The notes: a model not told the origin generated them from the letters alone. Counted from the first letter of the stretch, positions 17,602-26,680 are shown. The stretch is 64,000 bases of DNA from Terriglobus albidus (GCF_008000815.1 NZ_CP042806.1:1922001-1986000); one strand, 5' to 3'. Numbers and translations: made by a program.

Positions 17602-17767
17602 TGTGGTGAGTCTAAAGTTCGCAACATAAATCATGAACAGCTTTGCCATCCGAAGCGTTGAAAAAGCAGGTCCTTCACTAATCACCCCAGCCAGCACAGC
17701 TGGCCGGGGACCCCGGACGTTCAGGATGACAACATTTACGACAAGAACTTCAGACTCAGGACACTAG
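17598..17767. repeat. Family B inverted-repeat element (MITE-like), copy 1
   Basis: The 170-bp element starts CTAGTGTGGTGAGTCT and ends with the reverse complement of CTAGTGTCCTGAGTCT, so the termini are imperfect inverted repeats of about 24 bp beginning with CTAG. Inside lies the REP-like core (AAGCAGGTCCTTCACTAATC ... GTTCAGGATGACAA) shared with 236-277. A second copy is at 34144-34309. The left CTAG contains the stop codon of the gene at 17104-17601. No coding capacity is seen. Confidence 0.8.
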
Positions 17768-17788
17768 GGCCGTTTGGACATATTGTCC

Positions 17789-18817
17789 CTACGGCGCTGG
17801 AGCAAACACTCGAATCTCCGCGGTCTGCGATCCTTGCCTGCGGACAGCGAGATAGAGCCGGTCCAGTTCAGGGGAATAAAGACCCGTTCGCGCGCCGCTG
17901 ACGGTTTTCACGCGTCCGAGCTCTTCGTAATGATCCGGATCCTTCTGATGGAATACCGAAATCTCACCATCTCCTCCAATTGCATAGATACGGTGACGGC
18001 GCTGGTCCAGGAAAACGTCGTCGCAGTCGCCGACAACGGAGAGGCTGGCGATCCTTTGGCCGTGATCGCTATCAAGGACGATCAAGCGTGCTGGAAACCG
18101 CGTCACCACGAAGAGCCGGTGGTTCGCTTCATCCAGAGCCATGGGATAGTTAGCCAGCGGACCTCCTGTCCCCCACGAACCCAGTACTGATCTCGATTTG
18201 CGGTCGACAACCGTAATCTTTCGGGAACGCGGCAGGTTGACGAAGATGCGTGACCCGCCTTTCTCAAGCTGGAACGACTCCGGATGGGCGCCAAGTGGAA
18301 TATCCGCGAGTTTGGCGCCGTTCTGGTCGAATTCGCCCAATGCTCCGGAACCGTAACCGACCCATATATGCTCACTCTCTGAGTCATAGCGAAGATTGTC
18401 GGCATCGTCTCCATATGAGATCGAAGTGAGCGACTTCCAGGATGCAGCATCGAATGCCCGTACCGATCCATCTTTGCCGTTGGCGACGAAGACCCGGTTC
18501 GTTGCGGGAACGAAGGCGACACCTTGCGGCTCGGTTAATCCAGGGATGGTATGAAGCCGCTTCTTCTCTCGAAGATCGATGACTTCCAGACAGTTATTCC
18601 CCAAAGCGGCGACAAACAAACGGTGACCCTGGAGATCGATCGCAAGATGATCGATACGGCCCTGGACATCTGCCATCGGAATAGTAGACTCGAGCCGCAG
18701 AAGCTCGCTTGTATTTGTCTGAGCGGTGGAGGTTTGAATGGCGGTCGAAAGCAGGAGGACGGCCAGGCTGCCGGTAATACGTGCCACCACTGTTCTTCTC
18801 TCGTTCGTGTTTCCCAT
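17789..18817 (-). CDS. Exported YncE-like beta-propeller protein
   Basis: The 342-residue protein has a signal peptide (about 1-32, ending STAQ) and a row of six to seven propeller blades: LFVAALGNNCLEVIDLR, RVFVANGKDGSVRAFD, IWVGYGSGALGEFD, IFVNLPRSRKITVVDRK, LFVVTRFPARLIVLD, IYAIGGDGEISVF. Each has the V-(A/V)-x...I-x-V-x-D rhythm of YncE/PQQ-like propellers. GGAGGT stands 4 bases before ATG 18817 (an ATG directly upstream at 18820 is too close). It follows chrA by 32 bp and is the last gene of the chromate operon. The function is unknown; a periplasmic binding role is possible. Confidence 0.75.
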   Translation of the reverse strand: MGNTNERRTVVARITGSLAVLLLSTAIQTSTAQTNTSELLRLESTIPMADVQGRIDHLAIDLQGHRLFVAALGNNCLEVIDLREKKRLHTIPGLTEPQGVAFVPATNRVFVANGKDGSVRAFDAASWKSLTSISYGDDADNLRYDSESEHIWVGYGSGALGEFDQNGAKLADIPLGAHPESFQLEKGGSRIFVNLPRSRKITVVDRKSRSVLGSWGTGGPLANYPMALDEANHRLFVVTRFPARLIVLDSDHGQRIASLSVVGDCDDVFLDQRRHRIYAIGGDGEISVFHQKDPDHYEELGRVKTVSGARTGLYSPELDRLYLAVRRQGSQTAEIRVFAPAP

Positions 18818-18849
18818 CATGACCTCCGTGGGCTTGCCGATGCATGGCG

Positions 18850-19992
18850 CTAGCGAAAGATCAATATTCCAATAAGTCCGGCAGTGATCACCACCAGGGG
18901 TTCTGGAAGCTTCCACTTCCAGAGAACGCCGTAGGTTACACCGGCAATCATGATCCCGAGATAGCTCGTCACCGACTGCCGCGCAATGACGACGATTGCA
19001 CCAGCGATAGCGCCAGTGGCGGCGGCCGTAACGCCTCTCACAAAAGAACGTAGGACGGTATTCGACGACAGCCTTCGGTAGATCGGCGCGAACAGGATCA
19101 CCGCCAGATATACCGGCAGAAATACTCCAAGTGCGGCGAGACTCGCACCCACCAGGCCATCGGCGAGATAGCCGATAAAGGCTACCGTAATGACAACCGG
19201 ACCAGGTGTAATCATGGCGACGGCAATCGCATCCAGAAACTGTTGCTCGGTCAACCAGTGATGGACTTCCACGACGCCTCCGTGCAGGAACGGGATAATC
19301 GCGAGACCGCTACCGAAGACAAAGAGGCTTGATTTGACGAAGTAACCGAGAATCTCCCAGTGTCTGCCGGCAGGCGTGGCGAACAGGCCCCCGATGAGAG
19401 GAACGACCGCCAGGTTCCAGGAGCGACGTGGCCAGTTTTGAACCGCAACTGAAATGAGGCCGGCGACGAGGACGAGCCATACGGCCTCATGTCCTGTGAA
19501 GGCAGTGGTGGCGGCAAGAGTCGCGGCGATGACCCAAAGCAGACGCTCCTTCTTAAGCGTGGTCTTCGCCAGTTTTGTTACGGAACGCACTATGATCGCG
19601 ACCACAGCAGCGCCGACTCCATGGAAGGCAGCCTGCATCCAGGGCAGGCCATCGAATCGGATGTAGAGCAGTGAGATGCCCAGCACCATCAGGAAAGAGG
19701 GCGCAATAAACGCCACTCCGACGAGGCTTGCTCCCAGAAACCCGGACCGTACATATCCCAGGTACATCGCCAGTTGTGCAGCCAATGGTCCAGGCAAAAG
19801 CTGAGATAGCGCGAGGCCTTCCAAATAGTCCTGCTGTTGGATGCCGTAACGCTCGCCGACCAGATCGCGCTCCATGCGCGCTGCAAGGGCGATCGGCCCT
19901 CCAAAACCCGCGGTCCCGAGACGCAAGAAGTACAAGACGAACTTTGAAAGCGGTTGAACGTCAGTACTTTGTTCTTGCGTGCTCGGGGCCAT
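18850..19992 (-). CDS. chrA: Chromate transporter ChrA
   Basis: From ATG 19992 the protein is 380 residues and has the two homologous halves of the long (bidomain) CHR family. The N-terminal half has FLRLGTAGFGGPIALAARME and LEGLALSQLLPGPLAAQLAM; the C-terminal half has FGSGLAIIPFLHGGVVEVH and LDAIAVAMITPGPVVITVAF. About ten membrane helices are seen. ChrA exports chromate by a chromate-sulfate type antiport. AAGGAG precedes the start. The stop of the DUF1259 gene lies 4 bp upstream, so they form one operon with chrB. Confidence 0.92.
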   Translation of the reverse strand: MAPSTQEQSTDVQPLSKFVLYFLRLGTAGFGGPIALAARMERDLVGERYGIQQQDYLEGLALSQLLPGPLAAQLAMYLGYVRSGFLGASLVGVAFIAPSFLMVLGISLLYIRFDGLPWMQAAFHGVGAAVVAIIVRSVTKLAKTTLKKERLLWVIAATLAATTAFTGHEAVWLVLVAGLISVAVQNWPRRSWNLAVVPLIGGLFATPAGRHWEILGYFVKSSLFVFGSGLAIIPFLHGGVVEVHHWLTEQQFLDAIAVAMITPGPVVITVAFIGYLADGLVGASLAALGVFLPVYLAVILFAPIYRRLSSNTVLRSFVRGVTAAATGAIAGAIVVIARQSVTSYLGIMIAGVTYGVLWKWKLPEPLVVITAGLIGILIFR

Positions 19993-19996
19993 GCGG

Positions 19997-20899
19997 TCAT
20001 CTCCTTGTGCGTTGGGAGTTTGTAAGATCGAGTGCAGTCTTAAGGCCTTGCGCGAGCGTAACCGCATCGGCGTTGGCCCAGAAATGCATGAAGTAAAGGT
20101 GGGGCTCATCGAAGAGCATGTGATTGTGCATTGCGGTCACTTCGATTCCGTGCGTTCGCAGCGCCCGCAGCACAGGGTTCACTTCTTCTTTCAGAAGGAC
20201 AAAATCTCCCGAGATAGCGGCTTTGCCTCCGCCGGTTGGCTGAAAGTTAATGGCGGTTGCGGTTCCCATCGCAGGAGGAATATCCATGCCGCTGTCTGAG
20301 ATCTTCTCGGCCCTCGGGATACTGAATTGAAGGATTCCACCACTGACTTTGCCCGCCACGCCAATGGATTGCTCAATAGCCTTCGTATCCAGCTCGATGG
20401 TGGGAGCCGAGGCTGAGGCGGGACTCGCCGGTGCGGGTGCCGGTGTCTTCGTCAGTGCAAGAGCGGCATTCAGTGCGGTGGCAAGCTTGACCGGATCGCC
20501 GTGTCCGGAGATGTGCATGTAGACGATGTGAGGGGTTTCGCCCAGAAGATGGTTATGGATGGAGGTTTGCTCGATCCCATCTTGCTGCAGCTTGAGCATG
20601 ACTGGTTCAATCTCATCTTCTGTAAGCACGAGATCCCCCATTACCATGGCTTCATTTCCCATCATTTTGAAAGCGGCCCACGATCCCAATGCGAGCCCCG
20701 GTGCAACGGTTGTGCCATCCTTCGTCACTTTCAGGTCACGCCGCGGCATCGAGTATTTGTAGACATCACCCGGCTGCATTTGCCCAGTACGTCCTCCCAG
20801 CGCTGCATCGACGGCCTTCCAATGATCGGCCGGCGCCTGCGCCAGGAGCGGGGTACAAAGACATGCGATACAGAAGACTACGTTGCGAGTGGTTTTCAT
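19997..20899 (-). CDS. Exported protein with two DUF1259 domains
   Basis: The 300-residue protein has a signal peptide (1-21, ending LLAQ) and two repeated DUF1259 domains. The repeats share a G-MQPG-VYK or G-KVSGGILQFS-type start, a V-GDLVLTEDEI-PVM block, and the Q-DGIEQTSIHNHLLGETPHI / THGIEVTAMHNHMLFDEPHL block with paired His residues that could bind a metal. An Ala/Pro linker joins them. DUF1259 proteins are found beside chromate-transport genes; no activity is established to my knowledge. GAAGGAG precedes ATG 20899. Confidence 0.85.
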   Translation of the reverse strand: MKTTRNVVFCIACLCTPLLAQAPADHWKAVDAALGGRTGQMQPGDVYKYSMPRRDLKVTKDGTTVAPGLALGSWAAFKMMGNEAMVMGDLVLTEDEIEPVMLKLQQDGIEQTSIHNHLLGETPHIVYMHISGHGDPVKLATALNAALALTKTPAPAPASPASASAPTIELDTKAIEQSIGVAGKVSGGILQFSIPRAEKISDSGMDIPPAMGTATAINFQPTGGGKAAISGDFVLLKEEVNPVLRALRTHGIEVTAMHNHMLFDEPHLYFMHFWANADAVTLAQGLKTALDLTNSQRTRR

Positions 20900-20970
20900 G
20901 GCTCCTTCTTTCCGGTTGGTTATCTCTTGCGCGAACCTTTCACGCGTCCCATGAGCAAAAACGAGTTGCC

Positions 20971-21000
20971 CGTCACTTACCTGCTGGAAGTTAAGTGACG
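20971..21000. other. Stem-loop at the chrB stop codon
   Basis: CGTCACTTA (20971-20979) and TAAGTGACG (20992-21000) are perfect complements with a 12-base loop. The right arm includes the chrB TAA stop. There is no U-tract directly after it on the transcribed strand, so it may tune expression between chrB and the downstream genes rather than terminate. Confidence 0.4.
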
Positions 21001-21911
21001 TGGTACATGGCTTCGATCAGGTCTGCGCCTCGCCTGAGAAGCTCTTCATCGGAAAGCCCTTGCTTCGCCCATCCCTTGAGGACCTGATTGATGGCGATGC
21101 CTTCCTGTCTCCCGAACCTGGGCTCTTCGAAGTCCGCATCATGAATGGCCTGTCCGATCCGTAACACGGCCTTGTCGCGAATCCCAAAGCGCATGCAGAG
21201 GACTTCGAATGTGCAAAGTTCGCCTTCATGGGCGAATCCATGTCCCTGAAACATATCGAACGGAATTGCCTTCGGATGTGCCGCCGGATCAGGGCCAAAG
21301 ATAAAACGAGCCTTTGGATCGATGAATCGTTTGATGAGCCACGCTGAGGAGACACGGTCGATGCCTGGACGAGGCCTGGTCATCCATGTCTTAGATTGAA
21401 AGTCCATCGCGGAAAGTCTTCCTGCGCTGAAATGCTTCGTTTGCGGCCTCTCCAAAAGATCAATCGCCTTTTCTGTATCCCCCTGAAGCGAAGACTGGAA
21501 GAAGTCGATCTCTCGAATCTCTTCGAAGCGCCGCTTCAGGCGAGCCAACTGCGCCGCGGAAACCTGGCCTTTGCTTCCGGCCTCTTTGATATCTCCAAGC
21601 AGTGCTTCATAGTCTTTTTTTCGCTCGTCCCGGAAGCTTTGCATTAACTCTTCCCAGCTTGGGTCATCGATCGCACCGACCTGAAGCACGGAAACCTCTC
21701 CCCCGACTGCACGGATGCTGGTCGCCAGCCAGGCGAACCGTTCCTGATTCGCGGGCGTGTCAGGCAGCAAATATCCCGAGTTGCGTAAGGAGAGTGCTCC
21801 CGTCGCCTGGAGTTTCCGCCAGACTCCAACACGCTCGCTCGCCTTCTTCCCAGGCAGGAAAAATATCAGCAGGAGCCAGTTTCCTTCTTTTGGCGGCTGT
21901 TTCTTTGCCAT
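20991..21911 (-). CDS. chrB: ChrB chromate resistance/regulatory protein
   Basis: The 306-residue protein has the ChrB layout: an N-terminal region (1-80) with WLLLIFFLPGKKASERVGVW and LRNSGYLLPDTPANQERFAW, a helical linker with EALLGDIKEA, and a C-terminal domain starting MTRPRPGIDRVSSAWLIKRF with FIDPKARFIF and FDMFQGHGFAHEGELCTFE. ChrB is required for induction and resistance in chromate operons. It leads the operon chrB-DUF1259-chrA-propeller, and a perfect 32-bp palindrome lies 46 bp upstream of its ATG, a likely operator. Confidence 0.9.
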   Translation of the reverse strand: MAKKQPPKEGNWLLLIFFLPGKKASERVGVWRKLQATGALSLRNSGYLLPDTPANQERFAWLATSIRAVGGEVSVLQVGAIDDPSWEELMQSFRDERKKDYEALLGDIKEAGSKGQVSAAQLARLKRRFEEIREIDFFQSSLQGDTEKAIDLLERPQTKHFSAGRLSAMDFQSKTWMTRPRPGIDRVSSAWLIKRFIDPKARFIFGPDPAAHPKAIPFDMFQGHGFAHEGELCTFEVLCMRFGIRDKAVLRIGQAIHDADFEEPRFGRQEGIAINQVLKGWAKQGLSDEELLRRGADLIEAMYHVT

Positions 21912-21956
21912 ATCGGAGCCGCGTTCCCCTCTTCAGTGCAATATGTCTCTTCACTG

Positions 21957-21988
21957 CAAATCTATGATATGTACATATCATAGATTTG
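21957..21988. promoter_or_regulatory. Perfect 32-bp palindrome upstream of chrB, likely operator
   Basis: CAAATCTATGATATGT is followed immediately by its exact reverse complement. The site ends 46 bp before the chrB start codon, where promoter elements are expected. A 32-bp perfect palindrome without spacer is far beyond chance and fits a dimeric repressor, possibly ChrB itself or an unlinked MarR/PadR-type protein. Confidence 0.75.
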
Positions 21989-22082
21989 TTATGGTGTATC
22001 ACCACAAAGGAAGGAGTGTCAACTCGTTGCTGATTCGATAGCGGGCTCAACCGGCTTTGTTTACGAGGGCGGTCGCGCGTGT

Positions 22083-22200
22083 CTAGAGCATTTTCCCTGT
22101 TGCTGGGTATCCCGGAAGTGACGTGCAGTGGCGTTTTCATTGGGGAAAACGCCCATAGGTGCGGAAGCCCTACTCTACACCTACAGGGAAGATGCTCTAG
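22083..22200. repeat. Family A inverted-repeat element, copy 2
   Basis: It begins CTAGAGCATTTTCCCTG and ends CAGGGAAGATGCTCTAG, with the same central hairpin (GGCGTTTTC ... GAAAACGCC). The right-hand CTAG (22197-22200) supplies the TAG stop of the minus-strand secretin gene. Confidence 0.85.
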
Positions 22201-23630
22201 CGGTCAGATCTGGCATCGAGGACATAGGGAGTCATTACGATCACGAGTTGCGTAGTGGTTTTATCCAGCATCGACTCTGTCGGCACGGCAGACGTCAGAC
22301 CACGAATGGCTCGTGTCTCCGATTGACTCACATCGCTGACCAGCAGTGCGCTTCCGTTGTGCGGAACGGACAGAGATGTTGCAAATTCCTGGTTGTCAAG
22401 TATAGGAATACCATTCGCCTTCTGTCCCTGAAGGCCCCGTATCGTCTGATGGAGCTCCAGGCAAGTGTCTCCCTCTGCTGACAGATGCACTTTGGTCTCC
22501 AGCGTGACTCCCAGGTCTTCATACTGGATGCTTGGAGTAGTTGTGCTGCTGCTTGAGGATGTGGATGAGGTTGTCACGCTTGTTCTGGAGGTTTCAATCG
22601 GATATCTCTGTCCGAAGCGGAGCTTCCCGCTACTTCCATCTGCAAGTAGCAGGGTCTGCTCCTGCAGGCGCTCAAGCTTTGACCGTTGCAGGCTGGTTTG
22701 AACTGACGCGGAATCGAACTGAACGCCGGTGGCCGTGCGCCCTCCCCCGAAATAAACAGAAGAGTTTCCCAATACCGAGCTTCCGGCATATCCGCTAGCG
22801 ATCAGTAGCGATGCAATCGTCAGGACGTCACCTTCGGAGGCAAGGCCCTCGCTAATGATCTCCTCAACGACCGATGCATTGTCCCGGATCAGCTTGTTGG
22901 CTTCCGTAAGTACATTGAAGAACGTGAACTTCGTCGGGAACTCGATGCCTGCTTTACGAGTGTTGGTGGACGTAACGAGGTAGGAACGCATTACAAGGCG
23001 AACGCGAGGAGTCGGGCGATAGAGATGCTCTGCGGTCCTGGAGATCTGGTCCAGCGCTTCGGGATCTCCACGGACGGTCAGAAGACCATCATGAAGAGAT
23101 GCTCCTGGTAGCTCAAAAACTGTGGAGGCCAAACGAGAGATAACTTCCGATTCCTTGCGATCGACCACATTGTTGACGGGAATTATGGCGACGCTTTTCC
23201 TCGAGAAGGCTGATCGGTTTTCGGGAGTATTCGCAACAACAAGAGCAAGATGCTTGTTAATCGGTACAAAGAAAGAGTTGGTCATTATGCCGAGGACGTA
23301 GCCTGCCGTCGATAGGTCAGCTCCCTCCAGATCAAACCGGATAGACCGCTGTGGCGGAATGGATGGATGCGCCCACACAACATCAACACCATAGACGTGC
23401 AGCACTTGTTTGAGGATTGCCTTAGCATCCCCCTCAAGATGAAAGCTACGGCAGTCCTGACATGCGGGATTCTCGATCATTGACGAACTCTGTGTGGCCT
23501 CTTGCGCAAAGAGGCTAAGCGGGAAAGAGACAGCGAGTACAAGCGCTCCTGTTGCGATTCCATGACATCTCACACTACTTTGACGATGTTTCTCGACGAC
23601 CGCGTACAGCTCGACATTTTTCGACAGCAT
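22197..23630 (-). CDS. Secretin-family protein (short form)
   Basis: The 477-residue protein has a signal-like hydrophobic stretch (about 26-42, GALVLAVSFPLSLFA), an STN/N0-like region (ILKQVLHVYGVDVVWAHPS ... RFDLEGADL), an N1-like domain (ISRLASTVFELPGASLHDGL, VRGDPEALDQISRTAEHL), and a C-terminal secretin domain: FGQRYPIETS, a Ser/Thr-rich loop, YEDLGVTLETKVHLSAEGD and TTTQLVIVMTPYVLDAR. Secretins form outer-membrane pores for type II, IV or Tad secretion. The CQDC pair near residue 60 is unusual. The start at 23630 has a poor ribosome site, so the first 20-25 residues are uncertain. The stop lies in a family A repeat. It is divergent from a second secretin gene. Confidence 0.75.
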   Translation of the reverse strand: MLSKNVELYAVVEKHRQSSVRCHGIATGALVLAVSFPLSLFAQEATQSSSMIENPACQDCRSFHLEGDAKAILKQVLHVYGVDVVWAHPSIPPQRSIRFDLEGADLSTAGYVLGIMTNSFFVPINKHLALVVANTPENRSAFSRKSVAIIPVNNVVDRKESEVISRLASTVFELPGASLHDGLLTVRGDPEALDQISRTAEHLYRPTPRVRLVMRSYLVTSTNTRKAGIEFPTKFTFFNVLTEANKLIRDNASVVEEIISEGLASEGDVLTIASLLIASGYAGSSVLGNSSVYFGGGRTATGVQFDSASVQTSLQRSKLERLQEQTLLLADGSSGKLRFGQRYPIETSRTSVTTSSTSSSSSTTTPSIQYEDLGVTLETKVHLSAEGDTCLELHQTIRGLQGQKANGIPILDNQEFATSLSVPHNGSALLVSDVSQSETRAIRGLTSAVPTESMLDKTTTQLVIVMTPYVLDARSDR

Positions 23631-23748
23631 ACCTACGACAAAATATGTTGGAATTCGTCAAAGCCAGTAACTACACGAGTCAGAAGCAATCGTGCTCATC
23701 GTTTTGTGAGGCATGAGGCAAGGGCGATCTGTGTGGAGAGGGACGTTC

Positions 23749-25446
23749 ATGTTGGAAGTATCTCCGCATTGTCTATTGCGGATCGGCGTTTGTTGTTGCC
23801 TGATGATTACGGGGCCGGTCGTGGCTCAATCTGCGAAAGCGCTCTACAAACAAGGCGAAACTGCCGAAGCAAAGGATGACTTTGAGGCTGCCCTCAAAGC
23901 ATACGGCCTTGCATACGCAAAGAAGCCGGAAGACCTGCGTTATAAGGTAGCTCGGGACCGCGTTCGTTTCAGCGCGGCGATTCAGCATATTCATCGTGGT
24001 GAGGCTCTTGAATCGGAAGGGCACCAAAAAGAGGCGCTGGTCGAATTTCTCCGCGCCTTGGAGATTGATCCGAGCAATCGGGCCGCTACGCAGCAGGTCG
24101 TGCAGGTGAGAGATCAGCTCGACCAAGAAGCAGGGAAGCTGGTCTCCTCTGGAGGCCCTACGGCTGAGGACCTTGACCGACCGGGACCACCTGTTCATCT
24201 GGCCCCGTTCTCAAAAGAACGAATTACGCTCCACATGACGGAAGGCGTGGCGACACTTTATCAGACAGTTGGAAAGATTGCCGGGATCAATGTTCTGCTT
24301 GATCCTGAGCTTCCACTCAAACGTGTCTCTGTGGATCTTCAGGACGTTGGAATGGAGGAGGCTCTTCGTGTGCTTGAAGGGCTCTCCGGAACCTTCTGGA
24401 CAGCGACCACGTCCAATACGATTTACGTTGCACAGGACACACGCACCAAACGTACACAGATCGAGCGGCTTGCGGTCCGCACTTTCTACTTGTCGAATGC
24501 GACGCAACAGCAGGACCTGAACGAAATTCTCACCGCTCTGCGGAACCTGTTCCCACCTACTACAAAGATCTTTTCCGTTATGACGCAGAACGCGATCGTC
24601 ATTCGTGGGACGCCTGACGAGATCATGCTTGCAAAAAGCCTGATCCAGAGCCTGGATCGGCCAAAGCCCGAAGTGCTGATAGATGTCTACGTCATGGAAG
24701 TTAGAAAGGATAAGCTGCGCAACATTGGCATCTCGCTGCCTACGTCGCTCTCGGTGACCTCCAGTTCTTCGTCGACACTTAGTGGAATCGGGAGTACCTC
24801 GTCATACAGTTATTCCATCGGTCAGGCTGCGGTAGAGCTCCTGCTCACCGATTCGGATACGCGTGTACTGCAGCAGCCGAGTATTCGGGCGATCGATGGT
24901 CAAAAGGCGATGCTGAAGATCGGACAGAGAATTCCGATTGCGACAGGAAGCTACACGACGGCCACATCGACTTCATCGTCCGCGGTCCAGACTCAGTTCC
25001 AATACATCGATGTGGGAGTGAACCTTGATATCACACCCACCATCCATCAGGATCGCGATGTGACCATGAAGCTGGCGGTGGAAGTGTCGTCGCAAAGCGG
25101 CAGTACGACCATCAGTGGAGTGTCTGAGCCAATCATCAGCCAGCAAAAAGCTGAGCAGATGGTCCGTTTGAAGGATGGGGAAGTTAATATTTTGGCCGGT
25201 CTGGTTCAGAAACAGAGCAGCCGAAGCGTGAGCGGAACGCCTGGTCTGGGTGAGATTCCGGCCATCAAATATATGTTCAGTACGCAGGAGACGGAGACTG
25301 TGGATGACGAGATCGTCTTCATGCTGGTGCCGCATGTCGTCCGCATGGTCGAGGTCAATATTGGCGCGGCTCAGGCGATTGAGACCGGAGGTTCCGAGGC
25401 CATTCAACTCAACCGAATCTCGGTCCCACCGGCTTCACAACCGTAG
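23749..25446 (+). CDS. Secretin (GspD/PilQ-like) with N-terminal TPR repeats
   Basis: From ATG 23749 the protein is 565 residues. A signal peptide (about 1-27) is followed by TPR-like repeats (ALYKQGETAEAKDDFEAALK and AIQHIHRGEALESEGHQKEA), an STN domain (VATLYQTVGKIAGINVLLDP), an N1 domain (LNEILTALRNLFPP ... IVIRGTPDEIMLAKSLIQSL), and the secretin domain (VLQQPSIRAIDGQKAMLKIG, FQYIDVGVNLDITPTIHQD, LAGLVQKQ ... GLGEIPAIKYMF). ATG 23713 is also possible, but GAGAGGGA precedes 23749. It is divergent from the shorter secretin at 22197-23630. The Tad operon at 0.9-9.6 kb has no secretin, so one of these could serve it, or they may belong to a type II system elsewhere. Confidence 0.88.
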   Translation: MLEVSPHCLLRIGVCCCLMITGPVVAQSAKALYKQGETAEAKDDFEAALKAYGLAYAKKPEDLRYKVARDRVRFSAAIQHIHRGEALESEGHQKEALVEFLRALEIDPSNRAATQQVVQVRDQLDQEAGKLVSSGGPTAEDLDRPGPPVHLAPFSKERITLHMTEGVATLYQTVGKIAGINVLLDPELPLKRVSVDLQDVGMEEALRVLEGLSGTFWTATTSNTIYVAQDTRTKRTQIERLAVRTFYLSNATQQQDLNEILTALRNLFPPTTKIFSVMTQNAIVIRGTPDEIMLAKSLIQSLDRPKPEVLIDVYVMEVRKDKLRNIGISLPTSLSVTSSSSSTLSGIGSTSSYSYSIGQAAVELLLTDSDTRVLQQPSIRAIDGQKAMLKIGQRIPIATGSYTTATSTSSSAVQTQFQYIDVGVNLDITPTIHQDRDVTMKLAVEVSSQSGSTTISGVSEPIISQQKAEQMVRLKDGEVNILAGLVQKQSSRSVSGTPGLGEIPAIKYMFSTQETETVDDEIVFMLVPHVVRMVEVNIGAAQAIETGGSEAIQLNRISVPPASQP

Positions 25447-25684
25447 CATCGGGAATCCATACTCTACTCCTCCAGGTTCGGGAGGTCCTTGGGAGGAAGC
25501 GTCCGGACAGGATGCAGGAAGTACCTATGGGCGTCCCGATTTACACTTGACAAGATTTTTCACAAGGGTAATAGTCTTCCATGTTCATCAAGAGACAGAT
25601 GTTCACGTTGTAGAAAATTCTTACTTTCTGCCTTATCCCCTGTCCTGTGCTCCGAGCTGAGTAACTTTCAAAGGAACTGGGAAG

Positions 25685-26680
25685 ATGCGAATTTTGAAAG
25701 GCGCCGTTACTTCGGAGAAGCGCACTCCGGTCGTTTTTCTTCATGATGCGGCCATCGACGAATTTATTTCGTCGATGTTGCTGACTGTGATGCCGGGCAT
25801 CGATCTGCTGGGCATTGTCGTAATCAATGCGGACTGTATCGCCGATCCCGCGATGCAGGCATCGTCCCGGTTGATGCAGTTTATGAACCGCACCGACATT
25901 CCGGTGGCACTGAGCCGTGCGCGCGGATGGAATGCGTTTCCATGGCCATATCGCGGAGACTGCGTTTCATTCAATGAACTCCCCAGTCTGAAGCCATACA
26001 CGCCGCATGTGTCCACACCTCCTCCTGATGGAGAGGCGCTGTTGGCGAAGCTGCTGGACGAGGCTATCCGGCAGCACACCCCGATAACCCTTCTAATGAC
26101 TGGCCCCATGACACCGTTGGTGGATGTTCTGGGAAAGAACCCACTGCTGGCCGCCGGTATCGATCGCATGATCTGGATGGGAGGGGCAATCAAGGTCGAC
26201 GGCAATATCGATCCCACGACGACAAACAACGTTGTCGCGAACAAACATGCCGAATGGAATGCCTTCTGGGATCCATATGCAGTTCACGATGTCCTCAACA
26301 CCTTCGGCAGCATTCAGATGTTTCCACTGGACATCAGCAACTCGGCGCCTGTGAGCGAGCATTTTCGCAACGCGCTCGAAGCTCAGGGGCAGAAGTACCG
26401 GTATTCGCAGCTTGCGTATGAGGCGTACAGCCTGGTCACCAAAGAGCCGTTTTACCGGTTGTGGGACGTGACCGCTACCTGCTGGTTGACGCGTCCCGAC
26501 CTCTATACTCCACCGACACCAATGCCATTGACGATCGTGCAGTGGGGTTTTGAACAGGGCTGGATTCACAAACCGTCCAGCGCTGGCGCTGAAAAACCCC
26601 AGGACGTCTTCTTCAGCTTCTCGAACATTCGAGGCTTCTACCAGTACGTTTTAGAGTTGTTAGCCACCGACGGCAATTAG
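25685..26680 (+). CDS. Nucleoside hydrolase family protein with altered N-terminal metal motif
   Basis: The 331-residue protein matches the IUNH fold: TPITLLMTGPMTPLVDVL, DRMIWMGGAIKVDGNI, and EWNAFWDPYAVHDVL carrying the C-terminal Asp. These enzymes cleave the N-glycosidic bond of nucleosides using Ca2+ held by DxDxxxDD at the N-terminus. Here that position reads LHDAAIDE: two of the four acidic residues are kept, the first Asp is Leu and the last is Glu. Calcium binding may be weakened, or the substrate may differ. No signal peptide is seen. It stands alone on the plus strand upstream of the cytochrome/oxidase pair. Confidence 0.78.
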   Translation: MRILKGAVTSEKRTPVVFLHDAAIDEFISSMLLTVMPGIDLLGIVVINADCIADPAMQASSRLMQFMNRTDIPVALSRARGWNAFPWPYRGDCVSFNELPSLKPYTPHVSTPPPDGEALLAKLLDEAIRQHTPITLLMTGPMTPLVDVLGKNPLLAAGIDRMIWMGGAIKVDGNIDPTTTNNVVANKHAEWNAFWDPYAVHDVLNTFGSIQMFPLDISNSAPVSEHFRNALEAQGQKYRYSQLAYEAYSLVTKEPFYRLWDVTATCWLTRPDLYTPPTPMPLTIVQWGFEQGWIHKPSSAGAEKPQDVFFSFSNIRGFYQYVLELLATDGN

